Below, one piece after another: positions 46,690-55,811 of a stretch of DNA of 64,000 nucleotides. A model generated the notes under the pieces. It made no database searches and was not told the DNA's origin. It saw nothing but the letters and a program-made list of their open reading frames with translations. The translations under genes and the position numbers were made by a program. The DNA is from CAZSDP01 sp964605665 (GTDB lineage: Bacteria; Planctomycetota; UBA8108; UBA1146): NCBI GenBank assembly GCA_964605665.1, contig CAZSDP010000003.1:124001-188000 (forward strand), in the 5' to 3' direction. The first letter of the stretch is position 1, and each line of letters starts with the position of its first letter.

Positions 46690-47050
46690 CTGCAGGTTGA
46701 CGGGTCGGGAACCCGAGTCACTCAAAAGATCGCGCTCTAGAATCACGACCGCTGAGGACCTCGAATGCGTCCCCGTCGGGAGCTTAGCTCTCCGACCCCC
46801 TCGCAGAGTCACCGGTGTTGAACAACGGATCACCTCCTTTCGCGAGAGGAGTTTTCCAGCCGTCACGGGCGTGACTTCCCGCCGCCGGACTCTCTACGCC
46901 CCACGGCGACCCGAGGGGCACATGACGTATCAATTCAAAGCGAATCACCAAGTGTGGAATCCCAAAACCGAAATCGAAGGACTCCCCGCTGGGAACTCTG
47001 CTCTAGTTTACCACTCTGGCGCAAGCACCCCGAGCGATACCCCTAAACCT
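46690..47050 (-). ncRNA. Candidate structured RNA ending at the terminator
   Basis: Reading leftward, the region has the perfect hairpin GTCACG-CC-CGTGAC, a CTCCTCTCGCGAAAGGAG hairpin overlapping an extended Shine-Dalgarno match (GAAAGGAGGTGATCC), and GTCGGAGAG-CTAAG-CTCCCGAC, before the terminator. Directly after the match, a TTG opens a 13-codon frame ending at TAA. No tmRNA, RNase P, 6S or SRP consensus was recognised. Boundaries are guesses. Confidence 0.3.
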
Positions 47051-47107
47051 CTACTCCAAAAGGGCTTAGAGATTGTGCCATCATCGCCTTAACAGACAGA
47101 CGTGACA

Positions 47108-48085
47108 CTACTGTCGGACCAACTGTTGCTGACTGAAGTGGTCGACCACCGACTCCACGATTTTTCGAGCCGAAGTCAACGGGCGAAACCCGATCTCAGA
47201 TTCGAGTTTCGTCACGGAAGGGACCCGCCGCGGCATGTCTTCGTAGCCGCTGGGATAGGCGAGATCGTAAGAGGTTTTCGTGATCGGGGAATCACTCCCC
47301 GTCACCTCTTTGACCAGTTTTGCGAGTTCGAGGATCGAAATCTCGTCGTCGGAACCGACATTGAAGACTTCCCCCACCGAGCGACGAGATTCCGCTAAGG
47401 CGCACCAACAGCGAATCACGTCACCGATCGCGGAGAAACAACGGGTTTGTTCTCCCGATCCGTGAATCGTCAACGGTTCTCCCGCCAGTGCCTGACTGAC
47501 AAAGGTCGGAAGTACCATGCCATAGTCAGAAACTTGCCGCGGCCCGACCGTGTTGAAAAGCCTCACCACGGTCACCGGGAGTCGCCATTCAGAGTGATAG
47601 GAGAGAGCCAAGAACTCGTCGAGGATCTTGGAGGCGGCGTAACTCCAGCGCGACTTCGAGGTCGCACCGAGAGTGAGATCTCCATCTTCTTCAAAAGGAA
47701 CTTGGGCGGACTTCCCATAGACCTCACTCGTGGAGGCCACCAGCACTCGCGTCCCGAGTCGAGATGCTGCCTCAAGAATGCATTCGGTGCCGTTGAGATT
47801 GGTCTGGAGGGTCTCCAGTGGGCGTTGGAGGACTCGGCGGACGCCGACGACCGCAGCGAGATGGTGCACGATATCCGCGCGTTCCACCTCTTCTTGGAGT
47901 TCTTTCCCCAATTCGAGTTTCCCGATCGTGATCGAGAGCCGCGGATCGGACCGAACAGCCTCCAGATTCTCAAATCGACCGGTGGAGAGATCGTCGATCA
48001 CGTGGACTTCGTCCCCTCGGGCGAGCAATGCCTCGACCAGGTGACTTCCGATGAATCCCGCGCCTCCAGTGACCAAATGTCGCAT
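47108..48085 (-). CDS. NAD-dependent sugar-nucleotide epimerase/dehydratase (extended SDR)
   Basis: A protein of 325 aa from the ATG at 48085; upstream in-frame sequence is antisense to prfB and is not counted. Rossmann motif VTGGAGFIGSH, D-x-L-S-T-G after strand 2, LAAVVGV, STSEVYGKS, and catalytic YAASK. The closest families are UDP-glucose 4-epimerase and UDP-xylose synthase-like GDP/UDP-sugar enzymes. The exact substrate cannot be told. It probably serves surface polysaccharide synthesis. It is divergent from prfB. Confidence 0.9.
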   Translation of the reverse strand: MRHLVTGGAGFIGSHLVEALLARGDEVHVIDDLSTGRFENLEAVRSDPRLSITIGKLELGKELQEEVERADIVHHLAAVVGVRRVLQRPLETLQTNLNGTECILEAASRLGTRVLVASTSEVYGKSAQVPFEEDGDLTLGATSKSRWSYAASKILDEFLALSYHSEWRLPVTVVRLFNTVGPRQVSDYGMVLPTFVSQALAGEPLTIHGSGEQTRCFSAIGDVIRCWCALAESRRSVGEVFNVGSDDEISILELAKLVKEVTGSDSPITKTSYDLAYPSGYEDMPRRVPSVTKLESEIGFRPLTSARKIVESVVDHFSQQQLVRQ

Positions 48086-48241
48086 GATTTGCCCTGCCAT
48101 TACGTCGTTCGCGACCAGAGAGAACTCGTTCCCTCCTTCCCTTTTCGGAGCGATGCGGCAGAATCTTTGTGCCGGGATCGAGTCCATGGGGACATTCGAC
48201 CGCCCGGGAGACTCTAACTTCTGAATACAGAGCAGGTTCCG

Positions 48242-49348
48242 GTGAGTAGCGAAACCCGAGCAAGGCTGGATCACGTCGACACCTTGATGTCGCGAATCCG
48301 CGATGCATGCCGCTTTGACCAAGAAAAGAAGCGCCTCGGTGAGCTCGAAGAGAAAATGGCGGCAGAGGGATTTTGGGATCACCCAGACCAAGCGGAGAAG
48401 GTGATTCAGGAGCTGAAACGGGCCAAAGATACGGTCACCTCCATCGAAGAACTCGATGCTCGCCTGAATGACGGCCGAGAACTCCTCCTCCTCGGCGAAG
48501 AGGAATCGGATCCAGAAACTCTCGAAGAGGTGGAAGTCGAATCTCGAAAGCTGCTCCGCGCCGCGGAGAAACTCGAGCTGAGGGCTCTTCTCTCCGGTCG
48601 CTATGACGGCGGCAGCGCTTTTATCTCCATCCAATCGGGTGCGGGCGGCACCGACGCCTGTGACTGGGTCACGATGCTCAAGCGGATGTTCATGCGCTGG
48701 GCAGAGAAACGCGACTACAAAGTGGAAGTGATCGATGAACTGCCCGGGGAAGAGTGCGGATTAAAAACTTTTTCCGCTCACATCAAAGGCCCCTACGCCT
48801 ACGGTTATCTTCGCGCGGAGCATGGTGTCCACCGACTGGTCCGAGTCTCACCCTTCGACGCCCAGGGACGGCGACAGACCTCCTTTGCGAGTCTCGACGT
48901 CTCTCCCGAGGTGGAAGATGTCGACGTGAGCTTCGAAGAATCGGACCTACGGATCGACACATACCGGGCGAGTGGAGCGGGAGGGCAACACGTCAATACC
49001 ACCGACTCTGCCGTTCGGATCACGCACGTCCCAACTGGAGTTGTGGTGCAGTGCCAAAATCAGCGTTCGCAACACGCGAACCGAACCCAAGCATTGAAAG
49101 TGCTCCAATCACGCCTCGCTCAACTCGAAGAGAAGAAGCGCGAAGAGGAGCTCGCAAAAGAGACGGGAACCAAGCGAGAAATCGCCTTCGGAAGCCAGAT
49201 TCGTTCCTATGTCCTCCACCCCTATAAGCAGGTGAAGGATCACCGGACAAAACACGAGACAGGGAATGTGGACGCGGTCTTGGACGGCGATCTTCAACCC
49301 TTTATCGAAGCGTATTTGCGAGTCCGGGGAATGGGCGAAACATCCTGA
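48242..49348 (+). CDS. prfB: Peptide chain release factor 2
   Basis: A protein of 368 aa with a GTG start. The stop-codon recognition tripeptide SPF (RVSPFDAQGR) marks RF2 rather than RF1. The catalytic GGQ lies in SGAGGQHVNTTDS. The N-terminal region reads continuously through RDACRFDQEKKR, where many bacteria have the in-frame UGA programmed frameshift. This copy lacks that autoregulatory site. It lies 31 bp before glyA, so the two are likely co-transcribed. Confidence 0.95.
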   Translation: MSSETRARLDHVDTLMSRIRDACRFDQEKKRLGELEEKMAAEGFWDHPDQAEKVIQELKRAKDTVTSIEELDARLNDGRELLLLGEEESDPETLEEVEVESRKLLRAAEKLELRALLSGRYDGGSAFISIQSGAGGTDACDWVTMLKRMFMRWAEKRDYKVEVIDELPGEECGLKTFSAHIKGPYAYGYLRAEHGVHRLVRVSPFDAQGRRQTSFASLDVSPEVEDVDVSFEESDLRIDTYRASGAGGQHVNTTDSAVRITHVPTGVVVQCQNQRSQHANRTQALKVLQSRLAQLEEKKREEELAKETGTKREIAFGSQIRSYVLHPYKQVKDHRTKHETGNVDAVLDGDLQPFIEAYLRVRGMGETS

Positions 49349-49379
49349 CGAGATAAGACAGACCGAGAGAGAGGACACC

Positions 49380-50618
49380 GTGACCGAGACCCTCAACAGC
49401 ACCGACCCCGCCGTCGCTGAGCTGATCGAGAAAGAAGAAGAACGCCAGCGCGGCGAAGTCAACTTGATCGCCAGCGAGAATATCGTCAGCCGTGCCGTGC
49501 TGGCGGCACAAGGCTCGGTGTTGACCAACAAATACGCCGAAGGGTATCCAGGCGCTCGCTACTACGGCGGCTGTGAAGTGGTGGACCAGGTGGAGAATCT
49601 CGCCCGAGACCGGGCGTGCCAGCTCTTCGAAGCGGACCACGCAAACGTGCAGCCGCACTCCGGAACCCAAGCAAACATCGCGGCGTATTCAGCGCTGCTC
49701 AAGCCTGGCGACAAAGTGCTCGCCATGGATCTCGCCCATGGAGGCCACCTCTCTCATGGTTCCCGCGTCAGCCTGACCGGGAAAGTCTACGATTTCCGCC
49801 ACTACACCGTGTCCCCCAACGATGAGCGCATCGATCTCGATCAAGTGCGCGATCTCGCAATCGAGTTTCAGCCGAAGCTCCTGATCGCCGGTGCCAGCGC
49901 CTACTCGAGAGAGATCGACTTCGCAGGATTCGCCGCCATCGCCAAAGAGGTCAAAGCGCGGTTCATGGTCGACATGGCCCACATCGCTGGGTTGGTTGCC
50001 GCGGGAGAACATTCGAGTCCGGTTCCCCACGCAGACGTCGTCACGACCACCACCCACAAGACACTTCGCGGACCACGCAGTGGCTTGATCCTCTGCAAAG
50101 AGAAGCGGCGGAAGAAGATCGACTCGGGAGTGTTCCCGGGTGACCAAGGTGGTCCCCTGATGCACCAGGTGGCGGCACGCGCGGTCTGTTTCGCCGAGGC
50201 GATGACGGATGAGTTCAAACAGTATGCAAAAGCGATCAAGGCGAATGCCCAGCGCCTCGGAGAGATTCTCGCCGAGGGAGGATTGCGCCTCGTGTCGGGG
50301 GGCACCGAAAATCACTTGGTGCTCGTCGATCTGCGTCCACTCGATCTTCAGGGCGATGTTGCAGAGGCAGCATTGGGCCGGGCGGGGATCGTCGTGAACA
50401 TGAACATGATCCCCTTCGACCCCAACCCTCCCCGTCAACCGAGTGGCTTACGGATCGGGACTCCCACCGTGACCAGCCGCGGTATGGGAAGTGGGGAGAT
50501 CGAGAGAATCGGCCACTGGATTGTCGAAGTCCTCAAAGACGTCGGAAATGACACGCGGATCGAAGCGATTCGGGGGGAAGTCCGAGAGATGGCGGGGCAA
50601 TTCCCCTCAGTGATCTGA
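49380..50618 (+). CDS. glyA: Serine hydroxymethyltransferase
   Basis: A protein of 412 aa. The GTG at 49380 follows GAGAGAGAGGACACC. PLP lysine in TTTHKTLRGPRSG. Other family motifs: LIASENIVS, TNKYAEGYPGARYYGG, NVQPHSGTQAN, VDMAHIAGLVAAG. It interconverts serine and glycine with tetrahydrofolate in the cytoplasm. It sits downstream of prfB on the same strand. Confidence 0.97.
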   Translation: MTETLNSTDPAVAELIEKEEERQRGEVNLIASENIVSRAVLAAQGSVLTNKYAEGYPGARYYGGCEVVDQVENLARDRACQLFEADHANVQPHSGTQANIAAYSALLKPGDKVLAMDLAHGGHLSHGSRVSLTGKVYDFRHYTVSPNDERIDLDQVRDLAIEFQPKLLIAGASAYSREIDFAGFAAIAKEVKARFMVDMAHIAGLVAAGEHSSPVPHADVVTTTTHKTLRGPRSGLILCKEKRRKKIDSGVFPGDQGGPLMHQVAARAVCFAEAMTDEFKQYAKAIKANAQRLGEILAEGGLRLVSGGTENHLVLVDLRPLDLQGDVAEAALGRAGIVVNMNMIPFDPNPPRQPSGLRIGTPTVTSRGMGSGEIERIGHWIVEVLKDVGNDTRIEAIRGEVREMAGQFPSVI

Positions 50619-50647
50619 CGATCCGCAGCGATCTGACTTCCCACCGG

Positions 50648-50683
50648 GATTGGGAATCACTCAGCGATTGGGAATCACTCAGG
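50648..50683. repeat. 18-bp direct repeat between glyA and trpS
   Basis: GATTGGGAATCACTCAG(C/G) occurs twice back to back at 50648-50665 and 50666-50683, in the gap between convergent genes. There is no clear terminator hairpin there. Confidence 0.75.
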
Positions 50684-50824
50684 GACTTGAGATCCTTCGG
50701 TGATTCGACGGAGGAGAGGAACCTCACCTCGATCAACCCGATTTCCCAAGGGATGTCGATCGCCCATCGACGTGGAGCGTCAACGGAAAATCGTCGTTCG
50801 AATCATCGAGCCAATACGATCGAT

Positions 50825-51799
50825 TCAGCGTAAACCGGTGGCGCTCCGCACCGCGTCCATCGTCTCTTCGACCACGGGGCGAACCCGCTCTGCTCCCGCG
50901 CGAAGGATCTCCTCCACCCGTTGAGGATTCTCGACCAGCTCGGCGCGACGCGCTCGGGCTGGTCCGAAGTAGTCCATCAGTTTTTCGAAGAGCTCCTGCT
51001 TGGCGTGCCCATATCCGTAGCCGATTCCGGTCGCTCGAAACTTTTCCGCCATCGCTTGAACCTCATCGGGATTCGCCACCAGCTGGAATAGCTCGTAGAT
51101 CGTATTCCCCTCCGGCTCTTTCGCATCATCCACGCCGGTCGGATCGGTCACGATCGCCATCAGTTGCTTTCGCAGTTTCTTTTCTGGATCGAAGATGCGC
51201 ACATCGTTTCCGTAGGACTTGCTCATCTTCTGACCGTCGATCCCGGGCACCTTTGCGGCACTCCCCTTCAAGATCAGCGGTTCCGGGAGAGGAAAGACCT
51301 CTCCAAACTCCTGATTGAACTTCATCGCGAGATCACGGGTGACCTCCACGTGTTGTTTCTGATCTTGCCCGACGGGAACGCCTTCAGATCGAACGATCAA
51401 AATATCCGCGGCCATCAACACTGGATATGCGAAGAGGCCATGGTCAGCACTGATCCCCTTCGCAACTTTGTCCTTATAGGCATGGCAACGCTCGAGTAAT
51501 CCCATCGGAGTCAAAGTTGAGAGGATCCACGATAACTCGGTGACCTCAGGAACGTCTTGTTGTCGGTAGATCGTAGCCCGCTCCGGATCAAGACCGAGAG
51601 CGAGGTAATCGAGTGCCACCTCTCGCTGATTCTCCCGCATCTTCGCAGGATCCTTCAAAGAGGTCATCGCGTGGTACGTGGCCACGAAGTAATAGGCGTC
51701 ATTTTCTTCCTGGAGACGGATCCACTCTCGCACAGCTCCAAAGTAGTTCCCGAGGTGGATCCCTGCGCTCGTCGGAGTGAGGCCAGAGAGAATCTTCAC
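50825..51799 (-). CDS. trpS: Tryptophanyl-tRNA synthetase
   Basis: A protein of 324 aa. The GTG at 51799 follows AGAGGAG; longer in-frame starts add a non-homologous leader. HIGH motif as HLGN (PTSAGIHLGNYFG) and KMSKS (DGQKMSKSYGN). Typical bacterial TrpRS length. It charges tRNA-Trp in the cytoplasm. It is convergent with glyA. Confidence 0.96.
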   Translation of the reverse strand: MKILSGLTPTSAGIHLGNYFGAVREWIRLQEENDAYYFVATYHAMTSLKDPAKMRENQREVALDYLALGLDPERATIYRQQDVPEVTELSWILSTLTPMGLLERCHAYKDKVAKGISADHGLFAYPVLMAADILIVRSEGVPVGQDQKQHVEVTRDLAMKFNQEFGEVFPLPEPLILKGSAAKVPGIDGQKMSKSYGNDVRIFDPEKKLRKQLMAIVTDPTGVDDAKEPEGNTIYELFQLVANPDEVQAMAEKFRATGIGYGYGHAKQELFEKLMDYFGPARARRAELVENPQRVEEILRAGAERVRPVVEETMDAVRSATGLR

Positions 51800-52066
51800 G
51801 ATCAAAACTCCTCTGAAATCAAAAATTACCGGGAGAATCACCAAAATTTGGTCCTGTGCTCACTCCCAAGAGTTCAGAGTAGCACGCTACCCGTTCCAGC
51901 GATCGGTGTCGATTCCCTCGACGGCGTCTTGTCGGCTGATTCTCGAACCCTTACAACCAAGTAGGGGATCGTCACCACCACGACTCCGGAGAGCTAGTCA
52001 CAATCGGCAAAGTTAGGCCAGCATTGCCCCAACGGGGGATCTTGGCCACCGAGGGGACGGGGACCG

Positions 52067-52909
52067 ATGGCGAAGAAGCGTTCTGGATTACTGCGTCGCG
52101 CCTTCTTCGCAGGGCTGGCGACTCTACTCCCCACTGTCTTGACGATCTTCATCATTACCTTCTTTTGGAATGTTCTCGAAGAGAGGATCGCACGTCCCAT
52201 CACCGGTCTGATCGAGCAGGGCCTGGCGACAGAGTGGGCCAAGGAGCACTTCTGGAAGGGGCACCTCGGCCTTCTCGACGTCTACCTCGACGATGAAATC
52301 ACCCCCGACACCCCTGGTGACCAACCGTTCAAAGAGCGTGTCGACGCCTACGTCCCGAGTTACGTGGGATTTGTCATCGGACTGATCCTCGTCTTTTTGG
52401 TCGGGTTCCTCTTCAAAGGCTATGTGGGACGGCAAGCGATCCGGCTCCTGGAGTCGTGGCTGCTGCGCATCCCGCTGATCAAAGTGATCTACCCCTACGC
52501 CAAGCAGGTCACGGAGTTTTTCTTCCAAGAGAAGAAACAGATTCAGTACCAGAGTTGCGTCACCATCGAATACCCACGACGAGGGGTCTATTCCCTCGGA
52601 TTTGTGACCAGCGAGGGATTCCGCCAAATCAGCGAATATGCCGATTCCGAGGTGGTTGCGATCTTCATACCCTCGAGCCCAACCCCGGTGACCGGATACA
52701 CCGTCCTCGTGCCAAAGTCAGATATCCACCCCCTCGACATGACGGTCGACGAAGCGCTCCGATTCACGATTTCAGGAGGGGTGATCTTGCCACCGAAACA
52801 GGTCCCCCCCCTCGCTCTCAAGACCCGGCGCCTGGAAAAACCTGGGGAAGAACCTGAGGAAAAACCCGAGGAAAAACCGGCCCCCGAGGAGCAGAACGAA
52901 ACATCCTAA
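52067..52909 (+). CDS. DUF502 membrane protein
   Basis: A protein of 280 aa. Two membrane helices (about 12-35 and 97-120). The DUF502 core is GFLFKGYVGRQ...LLRIPLIKVIYPYAKQV, then FIPSSPTPVTGYTVLVP. The C-terminus is an acidic Pro/Glu repeat (EEPEEKPEEKP). DUF502 proteins are common in Gram-negative bacteria and plants (COV homologues) with no agreed molecular role. Confidence 0.9.
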   Translation: MAKKRSGLLRRAFFAGLATLLPTVLTIFIITFFWNVLEERIARPITGLIEQGLATEWAKEHFWKGHLGLLDVYLDDEITPDTPGDQPFKERVDAYVPSYVGFVIGLILVFLVGFLFKGYVGRQAIRLLESWLLRIPLIKVIYPYAKQVTEFFFQEKKQIQYQSCVTIEYPRRGVYSLGFVTSEGFRQISEYADSEVVAIFIPSSPTPVTGYTVLVPKSDIHPLDMTVDEALRFTISGGVILPPKQVPPLALKTRRLEKPGEEPEEKPEEKPAPEEQNETS

Positions 52910-52983
52910 ACCGAGCTTCGCGAGCGGTTTCTGAGTCGAATCCTTGACCTTCCACCGCTCCGACGTACGATTCTCCGACGGTC

Positions 52984-53060
52984 CGGGCTGTAGCGCAGCT
53001 TGGTAGCGCGCCACGATGGGGACGTGGAAGTCGGAGGTTCAAATCCTCTCAGCCCGACCA
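52984..53060 (+). tRNA. tRNA-Pro (anticodon GGG), CCA encoded
   Basis: Acceptor CGGGCTG/CAGCCCG, anticodon stem CCACG/CGTGG around ATGGGGA, T-arm GAGG-TTCAAAT-CCTC, and encoded ACCA. 77 nt. Confidence 0.95.
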
Positions 53061-53118
53061 TTTGACGCCTCTCTCCGCGGAAACCCGGAGAGAGGCGATT
53101 CCTTTGGCCCTAGCTGTA

Positions 53119-53188
53119 AGATGTCGGCTGGCAGATGTCGGCTGGCAAATGTCAGCTGGTAAATGTCGGCTGGCAGATATCGACTGGC
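53119..53188 (+). repeat. Five 14-bp tandem repeats after tRNA-Pro
   Basis: AGATGTCGGCTGGC and close variants occur five times without spacers. The repeats lie 58 bp after the tRNA. The 14-bp unit is not codon-phased, and the array lies upstream of the chosen start of the kinase-like gene. Confidence 0.9.
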
Positions 53189-53290
53189 CCCACTTTGGTC
53201 GACTCCTCTCGACCGGAGAAAACGGTGCGGGCCTCAATACGACGACGCGGAGAATCATTGGAACAGTCAGCGTCGGCACCACAGACCGAG

Positions 53291-54145
53291 ATGACGGAGC
53301 ACCCGCGTACTCCGGGGAAGGCCGTCGATCCACCGACCGGCTATCGGAGGATCGACCACGGCTCTCGGCGGGTGTACGTTCACCTCGATCATGAGAACTC
53401 GGTCGAAAAGATCGGATTCCTCTCCGGGGTTCCCACCACGACTCCCACGTCGACGATCGAGGGGAGAGCTCCCCACCCCATTTTCGAGACCGAAGAGCTG
53501 GGCCGCGTCATCTGGAAACAGTGCCGACGCGGAGGAGTCGTCCGACACATCTTCAAAGATCGCTTCTTCCGCACCGAGCGCTTCCTTCGAGAACTCAACA
53601 CGATCCGATCCGCCCGACATGCTGGAGTCGAAGTGGGCGAGATCCTCGCGACCGCTTTCGAGTCCGGTGTGGCCGGCACCCGAGTCGAACAGTTGATTCT
53701 CTTTGAAGAAAACACCCGAGATCTCGCCACCACCCTGGCAGATCGGACGTTGACCTTTACCGAGCGGCGAAACGCTCTCGGAGCCACCGCGTCGACATTG
53801 CGGCGATTTCATCGAGCCGGGTTGGTCCATGGAGACCTCAATTTGAAGAACATCTTGGTGAGCAGCTCCCAGGTAGCGGTACGGGCGATCTTGATCGATC
53901 TCGATCCACCTCCTCGACTTCGTCGCGCTGCCCATTCCCCAGAAGGGAATCTGCTGAGGCTTCTTCGCTCTTGGGCGCGTCTCCGACAGATACAATCGAT
54001 GCCGCTGACCGCCGGAGATCGGGCGTACTTCCTTCACTGCTACTTCGGAGCGGACACTGAAGCAGCGCGCCGCTTCTGGCGGCACGCCGCCGAGACTGCC
54101 CACCGATTGAATTGGTTCGCCGCGCGGAGGAGGAGTCGCCCGTGA
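53291..54145 (+). CDS. Kdo/heptose-kinase-like LPS core kinase
   Basis: A protein of 284 aa from the ATG at 53291; longer frames run into the 14-bp repeats. Protein kinase-like fold of the KdkA/WaaP type: basic N-terminal lobe (WKQCRRGGVVRHIFKDRFF), catalytic HRAGLVHGDLNLKNILV and metal-binding AILIDLD. It would phosphorylate Kdo or heptose in the lipid A inner core. It is the first gene of a four-gene operon in which each stop overlaps the next start (GTGA). Confidence 0.87.
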   Translation: MTEHPRTPGKAVDPPTGYRRIDHGSRRVYVHLDHENSVEKIGFLSGVPTTTPTSTIEGRAPHPIFETEELGRVIWKQCRRGGVVRHIFKDRFFRTERFLRELNTIRSARHAGVEVGEILATAFESGVAGTRVEQLILFEENTRDLATTLADRTLTFTERRNALGATASTLRRFHRAGLVHGDLNLKNILVSSSQVAVRAILIDLDPPPRLRRAAHSPEGNLLRLLRSWARLRQIQSMPLTAGDRAYFLHCYFGADTEAARRFWRHAAETAHRLNWFAARRRSRP

Positions 54146-54957
54146 CTGGACCTCTAGGCCGCATCGGCGCGATCGATTCGCTGAACGCACTGCCGCTGAC
54201 CGATCAGCTCTTGAAGAGGGTCGATTTCGGGGTGGTGAGTGGCGCGCCTTCGGCGCTGGCACATCAGCTCCACTCCCACGAACTCGATCTTGCACTGATC
54301 CCTCAGGTCGAGATTGCTGGTCGACAGGAGTACCTCGTCCTTCCCCAGCTAGGAATCGCCTGCCGAGGCCGCGTCGAGTCGATTCTGCTCTTCTCTGATC
54401 GCAGTTGGTCCGAAATCTCACAAGTCGCGGTGGATGGAGCAAGCCGTTCCTCGGTCGAGCTATTGCGCGTCCTCTTTCACCTCGAGGGACACCCCCCACC
54501 CGATCTCACCGTCGCCCCCGATGATCTGACTCCAGCGAAGCTCGTACACCACGAGGTGGATGCGCTGCTCTGTATCGGTGATCGTGCCTTGAGAGATCGG
54601 GCATCTGCAATCGACCGTGTCGACCTTGGAGAAAGATGGTTCGAGCGAACTGGACTACCTTTCGTCTTCGCGATGTGGGCTGCCCGCTCCGAAGTGAATC
54701 CGCGACTGTACGAAGAGGTTCGAAGGAGCGCGGAAGTTGGGCTCTCTCGACGTGAGGAAATCGCTCGAGAGTTTTCTTTGCGGCATCCTGGAGTCCTCAC
54801 GGAAGTCGAAGCGGTGAGCTACTTGACCGAAACGTTGCACTACCGCCTGACGGAGGAGGACCACACTTCGATTCGCGAGTTTTCCTCTCTGAGACGAGAA
54901 TTGGGGGCCGAGGTCAGCAAAGATTGGCGGCCTCGTTTCTGGGAGGGGGTTTCGTGA
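54142..54957 (+). CDS. mqnA: Chorismate dehydratase (futalosine menaquinone pathway)
   Basis: A protein of 271 aa. The GTG at 54142 overlaps the kinase stop and has GGAGGAG upstream. MqnA-type motifs: RIGAIDSLNALPL at the N-terminus, LALIPQVE, VAVDGASRSSVELLRVL, ALLCIGDRAL and GLPFVFAMWAA. It makes 3-enolpyruvylbenzoate from chorismate for menaquinone. Its place inside an LPS-core operon is unusual. Confidence 0.88.
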   Translation: MTGPLGRIGAIDSLNALPLTDQLLKRVDFGVVSGAPSALAHQLHSHELDLALIPQVEIAGRQEYLVLPQLGIACRGRVESILLFSDRSWSEISQVAVDGASRSSVELLRVLFHLEGHPPPDLTVAPDDLTPAKLVHHEVDALLCIGDRALRDRASAIDRVDLGERWFERTGLPFVFAMWAARSEVNPRLYEEVRRSAEVGLSRREEIAREFSLRHPGVLTEVEAVSYLTETLHYRLTEEDHTSIREFSSLRRELGAEVSKDWRPRFWEGVS

Positions 54958-55811
54958 TCCCCGTCACCGCCACCGTGATCACCAAGAACGAGGAGCACAA
55001 CCTCCGAGATTGCTTGGAGTCGGTGAAGTGGTGCCAACACATCGTCGTCGTCGACTCCGGATCTACAGATGCCACCGTACAGATCGCCCGGGAGTACACC
55101 GATCGCGTCGTCATCACCGATTGGCCGGGGCACGTCGAACAGAAAAATCGAGCGGTCGACCTCTCACCAACTCCGTGGGTCCTGTCTCTCGACGCAGACG
55201 AACGAGCAACTCCAGAGCTGCGAGCTGAAGTGGAGAAGATCCTCTCCGGCTCTCCGAAGGCAGTGGGATATTCGTTTCGACGACGAACCTGGTACCTGGG
55301 GCGTTGGATCCTCCATGGTGGTTGGTATCCAGACCGTAAGGTCCGCCTCTTCGACCGACGACACGCGCGCTGGGGTGGAACCAATCCCCATGACCACGTT
55401 CAAGTCGAGGGAGCGTCGATCGCAGTCGATGCGGACCTTCTCCACTACACCTATCAGGACATCGCCCATCACTTGCGGACGATCGACTTCTTCACCGGGA
55501 TCTCCGCAAGAGAGAAAGACCGCAAGGGCGCGGGGAAAGCGCTCTGGGGGATGTTGCTTCGGCCTCCGGGAAGATTCCTGCGGATGTATCTCCTCAAGCG
55601 TGGATATCGCGATGGGTTCGCCGGATTCGTGGTCGCCAGTCTCGGTGCATTCTATGTCTTCTTGAAGTATGCGAAGCTGTGGGAGCGAAAGTCACTGCGC
55701 AAGCGGGGCCTCGATCCAGACGCCATTCCGGCGCATCATGCTGAGCAGCTCTGGGATCCGGCACCGATATCGTGTGCCATGGAACCGATCGATGAAGTGG
55801 GTGCGGAGTGA
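54954..55811 (+). CDS. GT2 glycosyltransferase (LPS core, WaaE/KdtX-like)
   Basis: A protein of 285 aa with a GTG start overlapping mqnA. GT-A fold: TATVITKNEEHNLRDCLESV, then VVDSGSTDAT and SLDADERAT (DxD). The middle part FRRRTWYLGRWILHGGWYPD, then KVRLF is characteristic of the WaaE/KdtX LPS-core glucosyltransferase branch. A C-terminal amphipathic helix (about 215-245) may touch the membrane. It probably adds a sugar to inner-core heptose. Confidence 0.9.
   Translation: MIPVTATVITKNEEHNLRDCLESVKWCQHIVVVDSGSTDATVQIAREYTDRVVITDWPGHVEQKNRAVDLSPTPWVLSLDADERATPELRAEVEKILSGSPKAVGYSFRRRTWYLGRWILHGGWYPDRKVRLFDRRHARWGGTNPHDHVQVEGASIAVDADLLHYTYQDIAHHLRTIDFFTGISAREKDRKGAGKALWGMLLRPPGRFLRMYLLKRGYRDGFAGFVVASLGAFYVFLKYAKLWERKSLRKRGLDPDAIPAHHAEQLWDPAPISCAMEPIDEVGAE

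Larger units (their letters stand above)
46266..47107. other. Non-coding region with direct repeats and strong secondary structure
   Basis: Over 800 bp between gluQ and the epimerase stop without a supported gene. It holds the 131-bp repeats, a minus-strand terminator and several perfect hairpins (listed separately). Frames crossing it are low-complexity and contain the repeats, so they are unlikely to be translated. Confidence 0.65.

Noticed and set aside
46823..46850. Possible 3' end of a 16S rRNA gene (GGATCACCTCCTTTC on the plus strand)
   Set aside because: Sequence upstream does not resemble 16S helix 45 and no rRNA or spacer follows; treated as an extended Shine-Dalgarno match on the minus strand instead.
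46342..46866. 174-codon minus-strand frame over the 131-bp repeats
   Set aside because: The translation simply repeats the 131-bp units in shifting frames, passes through the terminator hairpins, and has no family similarity.
48242..48400. Programmed frameshift in prfB
   Set aside because: The reading frame is continuous through the region homologous to the E. coli UGA site; no in-frame stop or slippery CUU-UGA is present.
48086..48634. N-terminal extension of the epimerase frame beyond 48085
   Set aside because: It is antisense to prfB and the conserved Rossmann start VTGGAGFIG begins right after the ATG at 48085.
49689..50438. 249-codon frame antisense to glyA, and a similar 257-codon frame antisense to the GT4 gene (55920-56693)
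   Set aside because: Both lie fully inside well-supported conserved genes on the other strand and have no recognisable product.
53119..53188. CRISPR array
   Set aside because: Repeats are 14 bp and directly adjacent with no spacers, and no cas genes are nearby.
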